A stretch of DNA of 64,000 nt from Moorella thermoacetica (GTDB taxonomy: Bacteria > Bacillota > DSM-521 > Neomoorellales > Neomoorellaceae), in assembly GCF_001267405.1 (NCBI RefSeq), contig NZ_CP012369.1, positions 708,001-772,000 on the forward strand, read 5' to 3'. The translations under genes were made by a program, and so were the position numbers. The notes below the pieces were generated by a model. It was not told the DNA's origin. It did not search any database and saw only the letters and a program-made list of their open reading frames with translations. Each line of letters begins with the position of its first letter. Position 1 is the stretch's first letter. This document shows, piece by piece, positions 50,530 to 59,251 of the stretch.

Positions 50530-50690
50530 GCATTTCAGGAGTTGCCCCTCAGTGGTGCTAACGCCTCCGCCGCGATCTTCGGAAATATAGCTAAGGCTCA
50601 AGGAGGAAAAGGCCGCCTGGTAGCGAATTATGACCAGAGCACCTGAAGTGCAAAATAATAGAGGCTAAAAAGCTGGCCCTAAAGGAGAAT
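50530..50690 (+). repeat. Possible degenerate dispersed element upstream of the MetE-like gene
   Basis: A segment at 50539-50615 (GGAGTTGCCCCTCAGTGG, then CTAACGCCTCCGCCGCGA, then TATAGCTAAGGCTCAAGGAGG) follows the order of the 5' module before cheR (GGAGCCC, TGACGCCTCGCCACGA, TGCTAGGCTGAGGCAAGG). The 3' module is not clear. Fills most of the 187-bp gap; I see no riboswitch core here. Confidence 0.4.
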
Positions 50691-50694
50691 CTCC

Positions 50695-51762
50695 ATGTTT
50701 TTACCCGGCAACTTCCAGGCGGCAGGCATCGGCAGCCTGCCCTACCTCGAGCCTGGACCGGCCCTGGACCTTATCTTTAAAACCACCCCTGTCATCCCCC
50801 ACTGGCCTCAACTACCCAAACGGGGCCACCAGGAACACTTTGTTTACCAGAGCCTGGCCCCCCTGGTGCGCCTTGGCTTGATTAAAGAAAATCCCGGTGG
50901 GATGCCAGCCTTTACCGATGCTGACGCCGGGTGGACCGACAGGTTAACGGATTTCTATAGCCTATACCTGGAGGCCGAGGCCGGCGATGGGGAGGCCCTG
51001 GCAGCCTTTGCCATTCCGCGGGAAGCCGGGATTGGTTTTTATGCCCTGCTGGAATACCTGGAGCAAAAGGGCCCCGGCGAAGCCCGCTTCTTAAAGGGGC
51101 AGGTTGCCGGACCTATTACCGCCGGCCTATATTTGACCGATAGTGCTGGCAGGAGTTCCTTTTACGACCCCCAGCTGCGGGACCTCATTGTCAAAACGAC
51201 GGCCATGCAGGCCTGCTGGCAGGCCCGTGAATTGGGTCGCTTTAACCTTCCAGTCCTGGTGTTTGTCGACGACCCTGCCCTGGCGGCCTATGGTACCTCC
51301 ACCCATGTAGCCCTAAAACGGGATGACCTCCTGGCGGCCCTGGCGGGTGTCGTAGCCGGTATTGAAGCCGGGGGCGGACTGCCCGGGGCCCATTCCTGCA
51401 GCGGGGTGGAGTGGCCCGTCTTTTTTGAAGCAGGTTACCGGATCTTAAGTTTTGACGCCTATAATTATTTTACTTCCCTCCAGGTTTTCGCCTCTGATGT
51501 GGCTGCCTTCATAGCGCAGGGCGGGGTCCTGGCCTGGGGGATTGTGCCCACCTATGAACAGGCCTGGCAGGAGACTCCTGCCACCCTGGCTGCGAAACTC
51601 CAGGAGCAGGTCGGAGAACTGGCCCGGCGGGGTGTGGACCGGGAGCGCCTCTGCCGCCAGGCCCTGGTCACCCCCTCCTGCGGCACCGGCGTCCTGGAAG
51701 AAGACCTGGCAGAACATATCTACGGCTTGATGGCAGCTGTCGCCGAAATAATGGGCAGGTGA
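50695..51762 (+). CDS. Core-MetE-like cobalamin-independent methyltransferase homologue
   Basis: A 355-residue protein with the fold signature of the catalytic half of MetE/UROD enzymes. The zinc ligands of MetE are visible as His and Cys in AHSCSGVEWP (about residue 230) and Cys in ALVTPSCGTG (about residue 329). It starts with GIGSLPYLEPGPALDLIF, where the MetE core normally begins, and lacks the N-terminal MetE domain. Homologues of this size in anaerobes are thought to make methionine from a corrinoid or other methyl donor, not methyl-folate polyglutamate. Donor here is unknown. Confidence 0.75.
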   Translation: MFLPGNFQAAGIGSLPYLEPGPALDLIFKTTPVIPHWPQLPKRGHQEHFVYQSLAPLVRLGLIKENPGGMPAFTDADAGWTDRLTDFYSLYLEAEAGDGEALAAFAIPREAGIGFYALLEYLEQKGPGEARFLKGQVAGPITAGLYLTDSAGRSSFYDPQLRDLIVKTTAMQACWQARELGRFNLPVLVFVDDPALAAYGTSTHVALKRDDLLAALAGVVAGIEAGGGLPGAHSCSGVEWPVFFEAGYRILSFDAYNYFTSLQVFASDVAAFIAQGGVLAWGIVPTYEQAWQETPATLAAKLQEQVGELARRGVDRERLCRQALVTPSCGTGVLEEDLAEHIYGLMAAVAEIMGR

Positions 51763-52009
51763 TGCTGGCATCTGTTTATAGCGAGCGGGTTTTCACCGAG
51801 GGGTAAGCAGCCGCAGGCTGTAGCAGGGACGGCAAGCGGCGCAGAGGACAGGGAGGCCCAAGGCCGGCCTTTGAGCAAGAAGGCCAAATAGGCCGGAACC
51901 ACGCCCGGGCCCGAGCTGGGCCGTAGGTAACAATATGTTCGAATAGTGAGGACCGGGTGTTTTGGCGAAGATTGGGTGAGCGAGCAAAATAATGCCGCCT
52001 TGAAATAGT
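51763..52009. other. GC-rich non-coding stretch before the mraZ unit
   Basis: About 250 bp between the MetE-like gene and the terminator at 52010. It contains nested GC palindromes (for example around AAGGCCGGCCTTTGAGC at 51859 and GGCCAAATAGGCC at 51881) but no reading frame with a ribosome site, no riboswitch core and no clear match to the dispersed element. It may encode a structured RNA. I cannot assign it. Confidence 0.4.
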
Positions 52010-52043
52010 AAACTCTTCCATATAAGGGAGAGTTTATTTTTTT
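52010..52043 (+). terminator. Terminator upstream of mraZ
   Basis: A 10-bp stem with one G-T pair (AAACTCTTCC with GGGAGAGTTT), loop ATATAA, followed by ATTTTTTT. It ends whatever transcript covers the non-coding stretch before it and insulates the division cluster. Confidence 0.88.
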
Positions 52044-52065
52044 GTCTCCGGCAGGAATCTTTATC

Positions 52066-52095
52066 CTGACGGCGAATAATATGTCGTGGTATAAA
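52066..52095 (+). promoter_or_regulatory. Possible promoter of the mraZ operon
   Basis: CTGACG at 52066-52071, an 18-bp spacer and TATAAA at 52090-52095. The -35 is a weak match. The MraZ operator repeats overlap its -10 and start site, consistent with autorepression. Confidence 0.45.
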
Positions 52096-52133
52096 GTGGG
52101 GCAAAGTGGTTTAAAGTAGGGCAAAAGTGGGTG
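52093..52133 (+). promoter_or_regulatory. MraZ operator: four ten-bp direct repeats
   Basis: Four tandem units at 52093 (AAAGTGGGGC), 52103 (AAAGTGGTTT), 52113 (AAAGTAGGGC) and 52123 (AAAAGTGGGTG), each with a GTGG-like core at ten-base spacing. This is the known binding pattern of MraZ, which represses its own dcw operon. The last repeat lies nine bases before the mraZ ATG. Confidence 0.85.
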
Positions 52134-52141
52134 CCAGGCCC

Positions 52142-52573
52142 ATGTTCATGGGGGAGTACCACCATACCATTGATGATAAAGGCCGCTTAATCATCCCGGC
52201 CCGCTTCCGCGAAGAGCTGGGAGTTAAGTTTGTCATTACCAAGGGCCTGGACAACTGCCTTTTTGTTTATCCCATGCAGGGCTGGGCGGAAATGGAGCAG
52301 AAACTGAGGAGCCTGCCCTTTACCCGAGCCGACGCCCGGGCCTTTGTGCGTTTTTTCTTTTCCGGCGCCACCGAATGCGAGCTCGACCGCCAGGGGAGAA
52401 TACTGCTGCCAGGAAATTTACGGGAATACGCCCGCCTGGATAAGGAAGTTGTAGTCGTGGGCGTATCTACCCGGGTGGAGATCTGGAGCCGTTCCCGGTG
52501 GGAGGAATACTGCCGGGAGACGTCCGACCAGTACGAGGCCCTGGCGGAGAAGATGGTTGATTTTGATATTTAG
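52142..52573 (+). CDS. mraZ: Transcriptional regulator MraZ
   Basis: A 143-residue protein with two AbrB-like MraZ domains, each with the [19 protein letters not shown] motif; the second is seen as [20 protein letters not shown]. It is a DNA-binding regulator of the division and cell-wall cluster and the first gene of that cluster. ATG 52142 gives the family N-terminus [14 protein letters not shown]; a GTG at 52127 would add five residues and run through the operator. Followed by rsmH after two bases. Confidence 0.94.
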   Translation: MFMGEYHHTIDDKGRLIIPARFREELGVKFVITKGLDNCLFVYPMQGWAEMEQKLRSLPFTRADARAFVRFFFSGATECELDRQGRILLPGNLREYARLDKEVVVVGVSTRVEIWSRSRWEEYCRETSDQYEALAEKMVDFDI

Positions 52574-52575
52574 GG

Positions 52576-53541
52576 GTGGCGGCTTTGCCCTTTACCCACC
52601 AGCCGGTGCTGCTGACCGAAGTTCTACATCTCCTGGATCCCCAACCGGGGGAGTTTTTTGTCGATGCCACGGTAGGCGGTGGCGGTCACAGCAGGGCCAT
52701 TTTACCGCGGTTGCTGCCGGGTGGGCACCTTCTCGGCCTGGATCGTGACGCCGAGGCCGTTGCCGCCGCCAGGGAGCGCCTGGCCGCCTTTGGGGCAAAC
52801 GTAGAAATCGTCCAGGCCAATTTTCGCGACCTGGCGGCGATTTTAGAGGCCCGGGGCATCCCCGGAGTCGACGGCCTGCTTTTTGACCTGGGGGTATCCT
52901 CTTACCAGCTGGATAACCCGGAGCGGGGTTTCAGCTATCAGGTAGATGCGCCCCTGGATATGCGGATGGGACAGGACCAGGAACTGACGGCGGCGGAAGT
53001 AGTAAATAACTGGCCGGAAGAAAAATTGACCAGGGTTATCTGGCAATACGGTGAAGAACGCTGGGCGCCGCGGATAGCCGCCTTTATCGTAGCCTCCAGG
53101 CGACAGAGGCCTATAACTACTACCGGGCAGCTGGTGGCGATCATTAAAGAAGCAATTCCGGCCGGGGCCAGGAGGTCCGGACATCATCCCGCCAAGCGGA
53201 CCTTCCAGGCCCTCCGGATTGCCATAAATGGTGAACTAGATGCCCTGCGGGCGGCTTTGGAGCAGTTGGACTCAATTTTAAAACCGGGCGGTCGCGTGGG
53301 GGTCATCTCCTTTCACTCCCTGGAAGACAGGATCGTCAAAGAGGCCTTCCGGAGCTTGAGTGGCCGTTGTACTTGTCCGCCGGGCCTGCCGGTATGTACC
53401 TGCGGCAGGCGGGAGGTCCTTGTGCCGGTTACCCGCAAACCCGTTATCCCTACGGCGGCAGAAATCGTCGCTAATCCCAGGGCCCGCAGCGCCAAATTGC
53501 GGGTGGCCAGGCGAGTTCTAAAGGACAAGGATGGTGAATAA
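52576..53541 (+). CDS. rsmH: 16S rRNA (cytosine-N4) methyltransferase RsmH
   Basis: A 321-residue SAM-dependent methyltransferase (MraW). The N-terminus is [20 protein letters not shown], then the SAM motif [19 protein letters not shown], the catalytic region [20 protein letters not shown], and [13 protein letters not shown] near the C-terminus. It methylates C1402 of 16S rRNA. GTG 52576 is two bases after mraZ and follows GGGGTGG. Standard length and position for dcw clusters. Confidence 0.95.
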
Positions 53542-53543
53542 GT

Positions 53544-54068
53544 ATGTTAGCAGCGCCAAGGGAATTGTCCTATATCCCGCAACCAGTAGTTAGCAGTAAA
53601 CAATCCCCGCGATCCGGGCTTTCCAACCGGCGCCGGGAATCCAGGGCCAGGCAAAAGATCCTCCTTTTAGGTCTGGTATTGATGGGCTTTGTAATCGGGT
53701 TAAGCCTGACTTTTCTGACAATGCAGGTGCTTATAAAAGGCTACAAGATTGATAGCCTGAAACGAGAGTTAAGTACTTTGCAAAGGGAAAACGAACAGCT
53801 ACAATTAGAAGTGGCCCGCTTGAAGGCACCGGAACGGGTGGCCCGGGTGGCTACTACCAAGCTGGGAATGGTGGAGCCAAAAACAGAGCAAATCTACTAC
53901 GTGCCGGAGCAGGCCGGGAACGGCAAGCAGGTCCAGGTGGCGACTACGGAACCCTCCAGGCCGGCGGTAACTGGGGCTGCACCTGGAAGGCAAGCCTGGT
54001 GGGTAGCTCTGGCAGAGGCCCTGCACCAGTGGCTGGAGCCGGCGCGCCAGGCCGGGGCCGGGGTTTAA
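53544..54068 (+). CDS. ftsL: Cell-division protein FtsL-like
   Basis: A 174-residue single-pass membrane protein: a basic cytoplasmic N-terminus (about 45 residues), one helix (ILLLGLVLMGFVIGLSLTFL), then a leucine-zipper coiled coil (IDSLKRELSTLQRENEQLQL) and a Pro/Ala-rich tail. This layout and the place between rsmH and the PBP gene identify FtsL, although FtsL sequences are very divergent. The tail after the coiled coil is longer than usual. ATG 53544 is two bases after rsmH. Confidence 0.8.
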   Translation: MLAAPRELSYIPQPVVSSKQSPRSGLSNRRRESRARQKILLLGLVLMGFVIGLSLTFLTMQVLIKGYKIDSLKRELSTLQRENEQLQLEVARLKAPERVARVATTKLGMVEPKTEQIYYVPEQAGNGKQVQVATTEPSRPAVTGAAPGRQAWWVALAEALHQWLEPARQAGAGV

Positions 54069-54115
54069 CCCATCTTTAACCGGGAAACAAGCGGGCGCCG
54101 GCAAGGGGCGACGTC

Positions 54116-56251
54116 ATGCAGGGGAATATCAATGTTCATAAACGCCTTGTCCTTGTTTTTTTGGTTTTGACATCATGCCTGGCGATAATCTTGTTGAGGC
54201 TGGCCTGGTTACAATTCGTGCGGGGCGGCGAATTACAACAAAAAGCCCTCAATAACCGGCTTAATGAAATGCCGGTGGCAGCCCAGCGCGGGGTTATCTA
54301 TGACCGCAACCGGCACGAACTGGCCGTTAGCATCGAGAGTGACTATATCGGCGCCTTTCCGCCGGAGATCAAAGATTCCGGTAAAGCCCAGGAAATAGCC
54401 AACACCCTGGGTTCCATCCTTGGCCTTCCCGCGCAAAAGATCCTGGAGAAAATAACTAGCAACACCGGCTTTGAGTTTGTCGAACGCCAGGTTGACTATA
54501 CAAAAGCCCAGCAAATCAAGAATCTGGTTAAGGAAAAGAAATTACCGGGGATCGAAGTGGTACCGGAGAGTCGGCGGTATTACCCCAATGGCCCCCTGGC
54601 TGCTCAGGTCCTGGGTTTTTCCGGTATTGATAACCAGGGCCTGGAAGGCATTGAGGCCATGTATGATAAGGAACTGGCCGGGGAGCCGGGTAAAATCGTC
54701 ATGGAGTTTGATGCCCTGGGACACGAGATCCCCCGGGCGACCCACCGTTATATACCACCGCAGAACGGCCACAGCCTGGTGCTGACCATTGATCAAACCA
54801 TCCAGTATATTGCTGAACGTGAACTGGATAAGCTCATGGCCAGCCCTACCAATCCCAAAAAAGCCAATATTATTGTCATGGACCCCAAAACAGGGGAAAT
54901 TCTGGCTATGGCCAGTCGTCCGGCCTTTGATCCGAATAACTTTAATAAATACCCCAACAGCGTCTGGGGCAACCCCCTGGTGCGGGATGCCTACGAGCCC
55001 GGTTCGGCCTTTAAGATCATCACCGCGGCGGCGGCCCTGGAAGAAGGGGTAGTCAAGCCGGGAGACCGTTTTTATGATCCCGGTTACATTAAGGTTGGGC
55101 CGGACACCATTAACTGCTGGTTGCCCGGGGGGCACGGCAGCGAGACCTTTGTGGATGGGGTCAAGAATTCTTGTAACCCGGTCTTTGTCCAAACGGCCCT
55201 GCGGTTGGAAGAAAAGAAAGCCGGTCTTTTTTATAATTACATCAGGGCCTTTGGTTTCGGGCAGCCTACGGGTATCGATTTAACAGGTGAAGGTACCGGT
55301 TTACTGATTCCCGAGCAGGAATTAAAGCCCATCAACATCGCCACCATTGGCATCGGGCAGGGTATCGCGGTTACTCCATTGCAACTGGTAACTGCAGTTT
55401 CAGCGGTGGCCAACGGGGGCAAACTCATCCGGCCCCACCTGGTGAAGGAAATCCTGGATGATAAAGGCAATGTCCTGAAAAAGATTGAACCAGAGGTGGA
55501 ACGGCAGGTCATCTCTCCCGAGACGGCCAAGCAGCTGCGGGAGATGTTAGAAACCGTTGTCAGCGAAGGTACAGGGCGTAACGCCTATATCCCCGGCTAC
55601 CGGGTAGGCGGGAAAACGGGTACGGCCCAGAAGGCCGGTCCCGGCGGGTACATGGAAGGAAAATATGTTGCTTCATTTATCGGTATGGCCCCGGTCAACG
55701 ACCCCCGCCTGGTGGCCCTGGTAACAATCGACGAGCCAAAAGGATATCCTTATTATGGTGGTACCCTGGCGGCTCCCATTTTCCAGCGGGTGGTAGCCGA
55801 TGCCCTCCACTACCTGAAGGTACCGCCCCAGTACGACAGCAAGCAGGGAAGTGAGGAAAAACCAGCGGCCCCGGTCACCGTACCGAATGTTACCGGAAAG
55901 GACCTGGCTGCGGCCAGGGCGGAACTGGAAAAAGCCGGCCTGGCAGCGCGGGTCGAGGGTGACAGCGGCAAAGTCATTGCCCAGGTGCCCAAGGCAGGCG
56001 CCGTAGTACCTGCGGGTACAAAGGTAATCCTCTACCTCCAGGGCGATCCCAACCGGCCCCGGGTGCCGGACGTCAATAGCCTGAGGGTTACCGAGGCGGC
56101 AGAAGTACTGGCAGCCTATGGGCTGCAACTGGTTCCCGAGGGAACGGGTCAGGCCGGGGAACAAAACCCCATTCCCGGGACCATAGTCACGCCGGGAAGC
56201 AGCGTGCGCGTCAAATTCCACGAACCGGCCCAGGAGGTTCTGGGGCCTTAG
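54116..56251 (+). CDS. Class B penicillin-binding protein with two PASTA domains (SpoVD/FtsI)
   Basis: A 711-residue transpeptidase: an N-terminal membrane helix, a dimerisation domain (RGVIYDRNRHELAVSIESDY), the transpeptidase domain with active-site SAFK (in AYEPGSAFKIITAAAALEE), SCN (in VKNSCNPVFVQ) and KTGT (in GGKTGTAQKA), then two PASTA repeats (about residues 580-645, starting VPNVTGKDLAAARAELEKAG, and 650-705). PASTA-bearing class B PBPs in this position are FtsI/PbpB (division) or SpoVD (spore cortex). Only one such gene is present here, so it may serve division. Confidence 0.93.
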   Translation: MQGNINVHKRLVLVFLVLTSCLAIILLRLAWLQFVRGGELQQKALNNRLNEMPVAAQRGVIYDRNRHELAVSIESDYIGAFPPEIKDSGKAQEIANTLGSILGLPAQKILEKITSNTGFEFVERQVDYTKAQQIKNLVKEKKLPGIEVVPESRRYYPNGPLAAQVLGFSGIDNQGLEGIEAMYDKELAGEPGKIVMEFDALGHEIPRATHRYIPPQNGHSLVLTIDQTIQYIAERELDKLMASPTNPKKANIIVMDPKTGEILAMASRPAFDPNNFNKYPNSVWGNPLVRDAYEPGSAFKIITAAAALEEGVVKPGDRFYDPGYIKVGPDTINCWLPGGHGSETFVDGVKNSCNPVFVQTALRLEEKKAGLFYNYIRAFGFGQPTGIDLTGEGTGLLIPEQELKPINIATIGIGQGIAVTPLQLVTAVSAVANGGKLIRPHLVKEILDDKGNVLKKIEPEVERQVISPETAKQLREMLETVVSEGTGRNAYIPGYRVGGKTGTAQKAGPGGYMEGKYVASFIGMAPVNDPRLVALVTIDEPKGYPYYGGTLAAPIFQRVVADALHYLKVPPQYDSKQGSEEKPAAPVTVPNVTGKDLAAARAELEKAGLAARVEGDSGKVIAQVPKAGAVVPAGTKVILYLQGDPNRPRVPDVNSLRVTEAAEVLAAYGLQLVPEGTGQAGEQNPIPGTIVTPGSSVRVKFHEPAQEVLGP

Positions 56252-56258
56252 ACTCCGG

Positions 56259-56283
56259 GCCCGGCGCCAGCAGGGTGCCGGGC
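56259..56283 (+). terminator. Hairpin after the PBP gene
   Basis: A 10-bp stem with one G-T pair (GCCCGGCGCC with GGTGCCGGGC) and loop AGCAG, followed by TCTCTCCTTT. The tail is weak, so it may be a partial attenuator between the PBP gene and murE. Confidence 0.5.
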
Positions 56284-56360
56284 TCTCTCCTTTCGAGGCT
56301 TAATTTGCCATTAAGTGGTAAAAATATACCAGGAGTATTTTCAAGGAGGCCGTTTAAACA

Positions 56361-57860
56361 GTGACCCTGGCTGAACTGGTAGCGCCGTTAAAGATCATTG
56401 CCCGGGGCGGCAACCAGCAGGTTCCCCTGACCGGGCTCCACTATGACTCCCGCCGGATACAATCCGGTTTTCTTTTCGTGGCCATAAAAGGCTTTAAAAC
56501 CGACGGCCACCTTTACATCGACGCCGCCCTGGAGCGGGGAGCGGTGGCTGTCGTCCTGGCACAGGAGCGAACCCTGCCCCCGGGGGTGGCCTGGGTTCGG
56601 GTGGATGATACCCGCCTGGCCCTGGGCCAGCTGGCGGCCCGTTTCTATGATTACCCCAGTCGCAAACTGCGTTTAATCGGGGTAACCGGCACCAACGGCA
56701 AGACCACCACTACCCACCTGATCCAGGCTATTTTAGAGGCCGGCGGCCGGCCTGCTGGCCTGGTAGGGACCATCGGCAACCGCCTGGGGGACAGGGTACT
56801 GCCGGCCGAACACACGACGCCGGAATCCCTGGACCTGCAGCACCTCCTTTACCAGATGGTGTCTTTGCAGGCCCGGGCCGTAGTCATGGAGGTATCATCC
56901 CACGCCCTGGCCCTGCATCGGGTGGCCGGGACCGAGTTTGACGTGGCCGTTTTCACTAACCTGACTCAGGATCACCTGGACTTCCACCACAATATGGAGG
57001 ATTATTTCAACTGCAAAGCCCGGCTCTTCCAGGGCCTGGACCAGGGGGTGAAAGCTGGGCCGAAATATGCCGTTATTAACGGCGACGACCCCTATGGCAG
57101 CCGCCTGGCCGCCCTTACGCCGGTGCCGGTGGTCACCTACGGCTGTACTCCCGGGTGCCAGGTCCGGGCCAGGGATATCCATTTAGAAACCGGGGGCTCC
57201 ACCAGCCTGGTAACCTGGCCGGGGGGTGAGGCGGCAATGGAACTCAGGCTTACCGGGCGATACAATATCTATAATGCCCTGGCCGCCTTGGCGGTAGCCC
57301 TTCAGGAAGGGATAGACCCCCAGGTCGCCATCCGGGCTCTGGGCCGGTTCAAGGGGGTGCCAGGGCGTCTGGAGCGGGTAGACCAGGGCCAGCCCTTCAC
57401 TGTGGTGGTCGATTACGCCCATACTCCCGATGGCCTGGAGAATGTCCTCCGGGCCGCTCGCCAGGTTACCAGGGGAAGGCTGCTGGTGGTCTTCGGCTGC
57501 GGTGGTGACCGGGACCGGGGCAAGCGACCGTTAATGGGCCGGGCCGCCGCTCGGCTGAGCGATTACAGTATTATTACGTCCGATAACCCTCGCAGCGAGG
57601 ATCCGGAAGCCATTATCGCCGATATCCTTCCCGGCGTCCGGGAGGTCCCCGGCGCCAGCTACCAGGTGCTGGTTGACCGGCGCCGGGCTATAGCTGCCGC
57701 CCTGGCCCTGGCCCGGCCTGGGGACATGGTGGTTATCGCCGGTAAAGGCCATGAAACCTACCAGATAGTTAAGGATAAAACCCTGCCCTTTGATGACCGG
57801 CAAGTAGCCAGGGAAGAACTGGCGGCCCTGGGCTACACGGGGGAGGGACCGGCATGTTGA
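56361..57860 (+). CDS. murE: UDP-MurNAc-tripeptide synthetase MurE
   Basis: A 499-residue Mur ligase: the N-terminal domain has LTGLHYDSRRIQSGFLFVAI, the ATP motif [20 protein letters not shown] lies near residue 111, and the substrate motif DNPRSEDP near residue 415. The DNPR motif is that of meso-diaminopimelate-adding enzymes, so the peptidoglycan is predicted to contain mesoDAP. Starts at GTG 56361 and overlaps murF by 7 bases. It adds the third residue of the stem peptide in the cytoplasm. Confidence 0.95.
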   Translation: MTLAELVAPLKIIARGGNQQVPLTGLHYDSRRIQSGFLFVAIKGFKTDGHLYIDAALERGAVAVVLAQERTLPPGVAWVRVDDTRLALGQLAARFYDYPSRKLRLIGVTGTNGKTTTTHLIQAILEAGGRPAGLVGTIGNRLGDRVLPAEHTTPESLDLQHLLYQMVSLQARAVVMEVSSHALALHRVAGTEFDVAVFTNLTQDHLDFHHNMEDYFNCKARLFQGLDQGVKAGPKYAVINGDDPYGSRLAALTPVPVVTYGCTPGCQVRARDIHLETGGSTSLVTWPGGEAAMELRLTGRYNIYNALAALAVALQEGIDPQVAIRALGRFKGVPGRLERVDQGQPFTVVVDYAHTPDGLENVLRAARQVTRGRLLVVFGCGGDRDRGKRPLMGRAAARLSDYSIITSDNPRSEDPEAIIADILPGVREVPGASYQVLVDRRRAIAAALALARPGDMVVIAGKGHETYQIVKDKTLPFDDRQVAREELAALGYTGEGPAC

Positions 57861-59251
57861 CAGCTACGGTCAGGGAGATCTGTGACGCCATCGGCGGCTA
57901 CCTGGTAGCCGGGGATCCGGCAGTTGTGGTAAAGGGCCTCAGTACCGACAGCCGGGAGATCCAGCCGGGTATGGCCTTTGTTGCCTTGAAGGGAGAACGC
58001 TTTGACGGCCATGATTTTATTGGTGCGGCCCTATCCGGCGGCGCGGCGGCGGCCATAGGAACCAGTTTCCCCGGCCATCAGGTTGTCGGGCTGCGCCCCG
58101 GCCAGGCTTTGATCCAGGTTGACGATACCCTTCTGGCCCTGCAAAAACTGGCAGCCTACCACCGGCAGAAAGTTTTAAAGGGTCCCCTGATCGGGGTAAC
58201 CGGTTCCAGCGGCAAAACAACGACCAAAAACCTCATTGCCGCCGTTTTGAGCCCGGTCCTGAAGGTCCTAAAAACGCCGGGGAATTTTAATAACGAGATC
58301 GGCCTGCCCATGACCCTTTTACGCCTGGCCCCCTGGCACCAGGCAGCCGTGGTGGAGATGGCCATGCGGGGCAAAGGAGAGATAGCCTCCCTGGCGGCCA
58401 TAGCCCGACCGACCATTGGCGTCATTACCAACATCGGTACCACCCACCTGGGACTCCTCGGTTCGATAGCCAATATTGCCGCTGCCAAAGGGGAGTTGCT
58501 GGCAGCTTTGCCCGCAGAAGGACTGGCGGTTTTGAATGGCGATAATGAGTGGTGCCGCCGGCTGGCGGCCACCTGTCCTTGCCGGGTGGTCTTCTTCAGT
58601 ACCCGGGGCCAGGGGGAGATTTACGCCCGGGATATTGGCGATAGAGGCCTGGAGGGGACTTTTTTTACGGCCGTTTTTCCCGGTAAGGAAGTCCGGGTGC
58701 AGCTACCGGTCCCGGGGCGGCACAATGTGGAAGATGCCCTGGCAGCCCTGGCTGTAGGCTTTTCCCTGGGCGTGGAACCGGAAACTATGGCCCGGAGCCT
58801 GGCTGACTGGCCGGCCGAGGATTTGCGCCAGGACCTGCGTCCGGGCCCGGGCGGTTCCCTGGTTTTTAACGACGCATATAACGCCAACCCTGAATCCATG
58901 GAGGCCGCCCTCCAGGCCCTGGGCGCTTTACCCGGCCGCCGGGTGGCCGTCCTGGGGGCCATGCTAGAACTTGGACCGGCAGAAGTAGAACTGCACCGGC
59001 GGGTGGGACGATTCGCCGCTGCCCGGGGCCTTTATCGCCTGATAACTGTGGGCGAACTGGCCGGGGAGATAGCCGCCGGCGCTCTGGAAGCCGGGATGCC
59101 GGCGGATCAGGTCTTTGCCTGCCTTACCCACGAGGAGGCGGCCGGGCACCTACGGGGACTGGGCCATGGAGATGTAGTCCTTTTTAAAGGATCGCGTCTT
59201 ACCGGCATGGAAAAGGTGCTGGCCATCTGGGAGGGCTCCGAACATGATTGA
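57854..59251 (+). CDS. murF: UDP-MurNAc-tripeptide D-Ala-D-Ala ligase MurF
   Basis: A 465-residue Mur ligase with the N-terminal KGLSTDSREIQPGMAFVALK segment, the P-loop GVTGSSGKTTTKNLIAAVLS (about residue 115), the central FNNEIGLPMTLLRL stretch and DAYNANPESMEAAL near the C-terminus, which is typical of MurF. It completes the UDP-MurNAc-pentapeptide. Start ATG 57854 overlaps murE; the end overlaps mraY by 8 bases. Confidence 0.95.
   Translation: MLTATVREICDAIGGYLVAGDPAVVVKGLSTDSREIQPGMAFVALKGERFDGHDFIGAALSGGAAAAIGTSFPGHQVVGLRPGQALIQVDDTLLALQKLAAYHRQKVLKGPLIGVTGSSGKTTTKNLIAAVLSPVLKVLKTPGNFNNEIGLPMTLLRLAPWHQAAVVEMAMRGKGEIASLAAIARPTIGVITNIGTTHLGLLGSIANIAAAKGELLAALPAEGLAVLNGDNEWCRRLAATCPCRVVFFSTRGQGEIYARDIGDRGLEGTFFTAVFPGKEVRVQLPVPGRHNVEDALAALAVGFSLGVEPETMARSLADWPAEDLRQDLRPGPGGSLVFNDAYNANPESMEAALQALGALPGRRVAVLGAMLELGPAEVELHRRVGRFAAARGLYRLITVGELAGEIAAGALEAGMPADQVFACLTHEEAAGHLRGLGHGDVVLFKGSRLTGMEKVLAIWEGSEHD

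Noticed and set aside
50508..50694. Cobalamin, SAM or T-box riboswitch ahead of the MetE-like gene
   Set aside because: None of the conserved core strings of these classes was found; the gap fits the dispersed element better.
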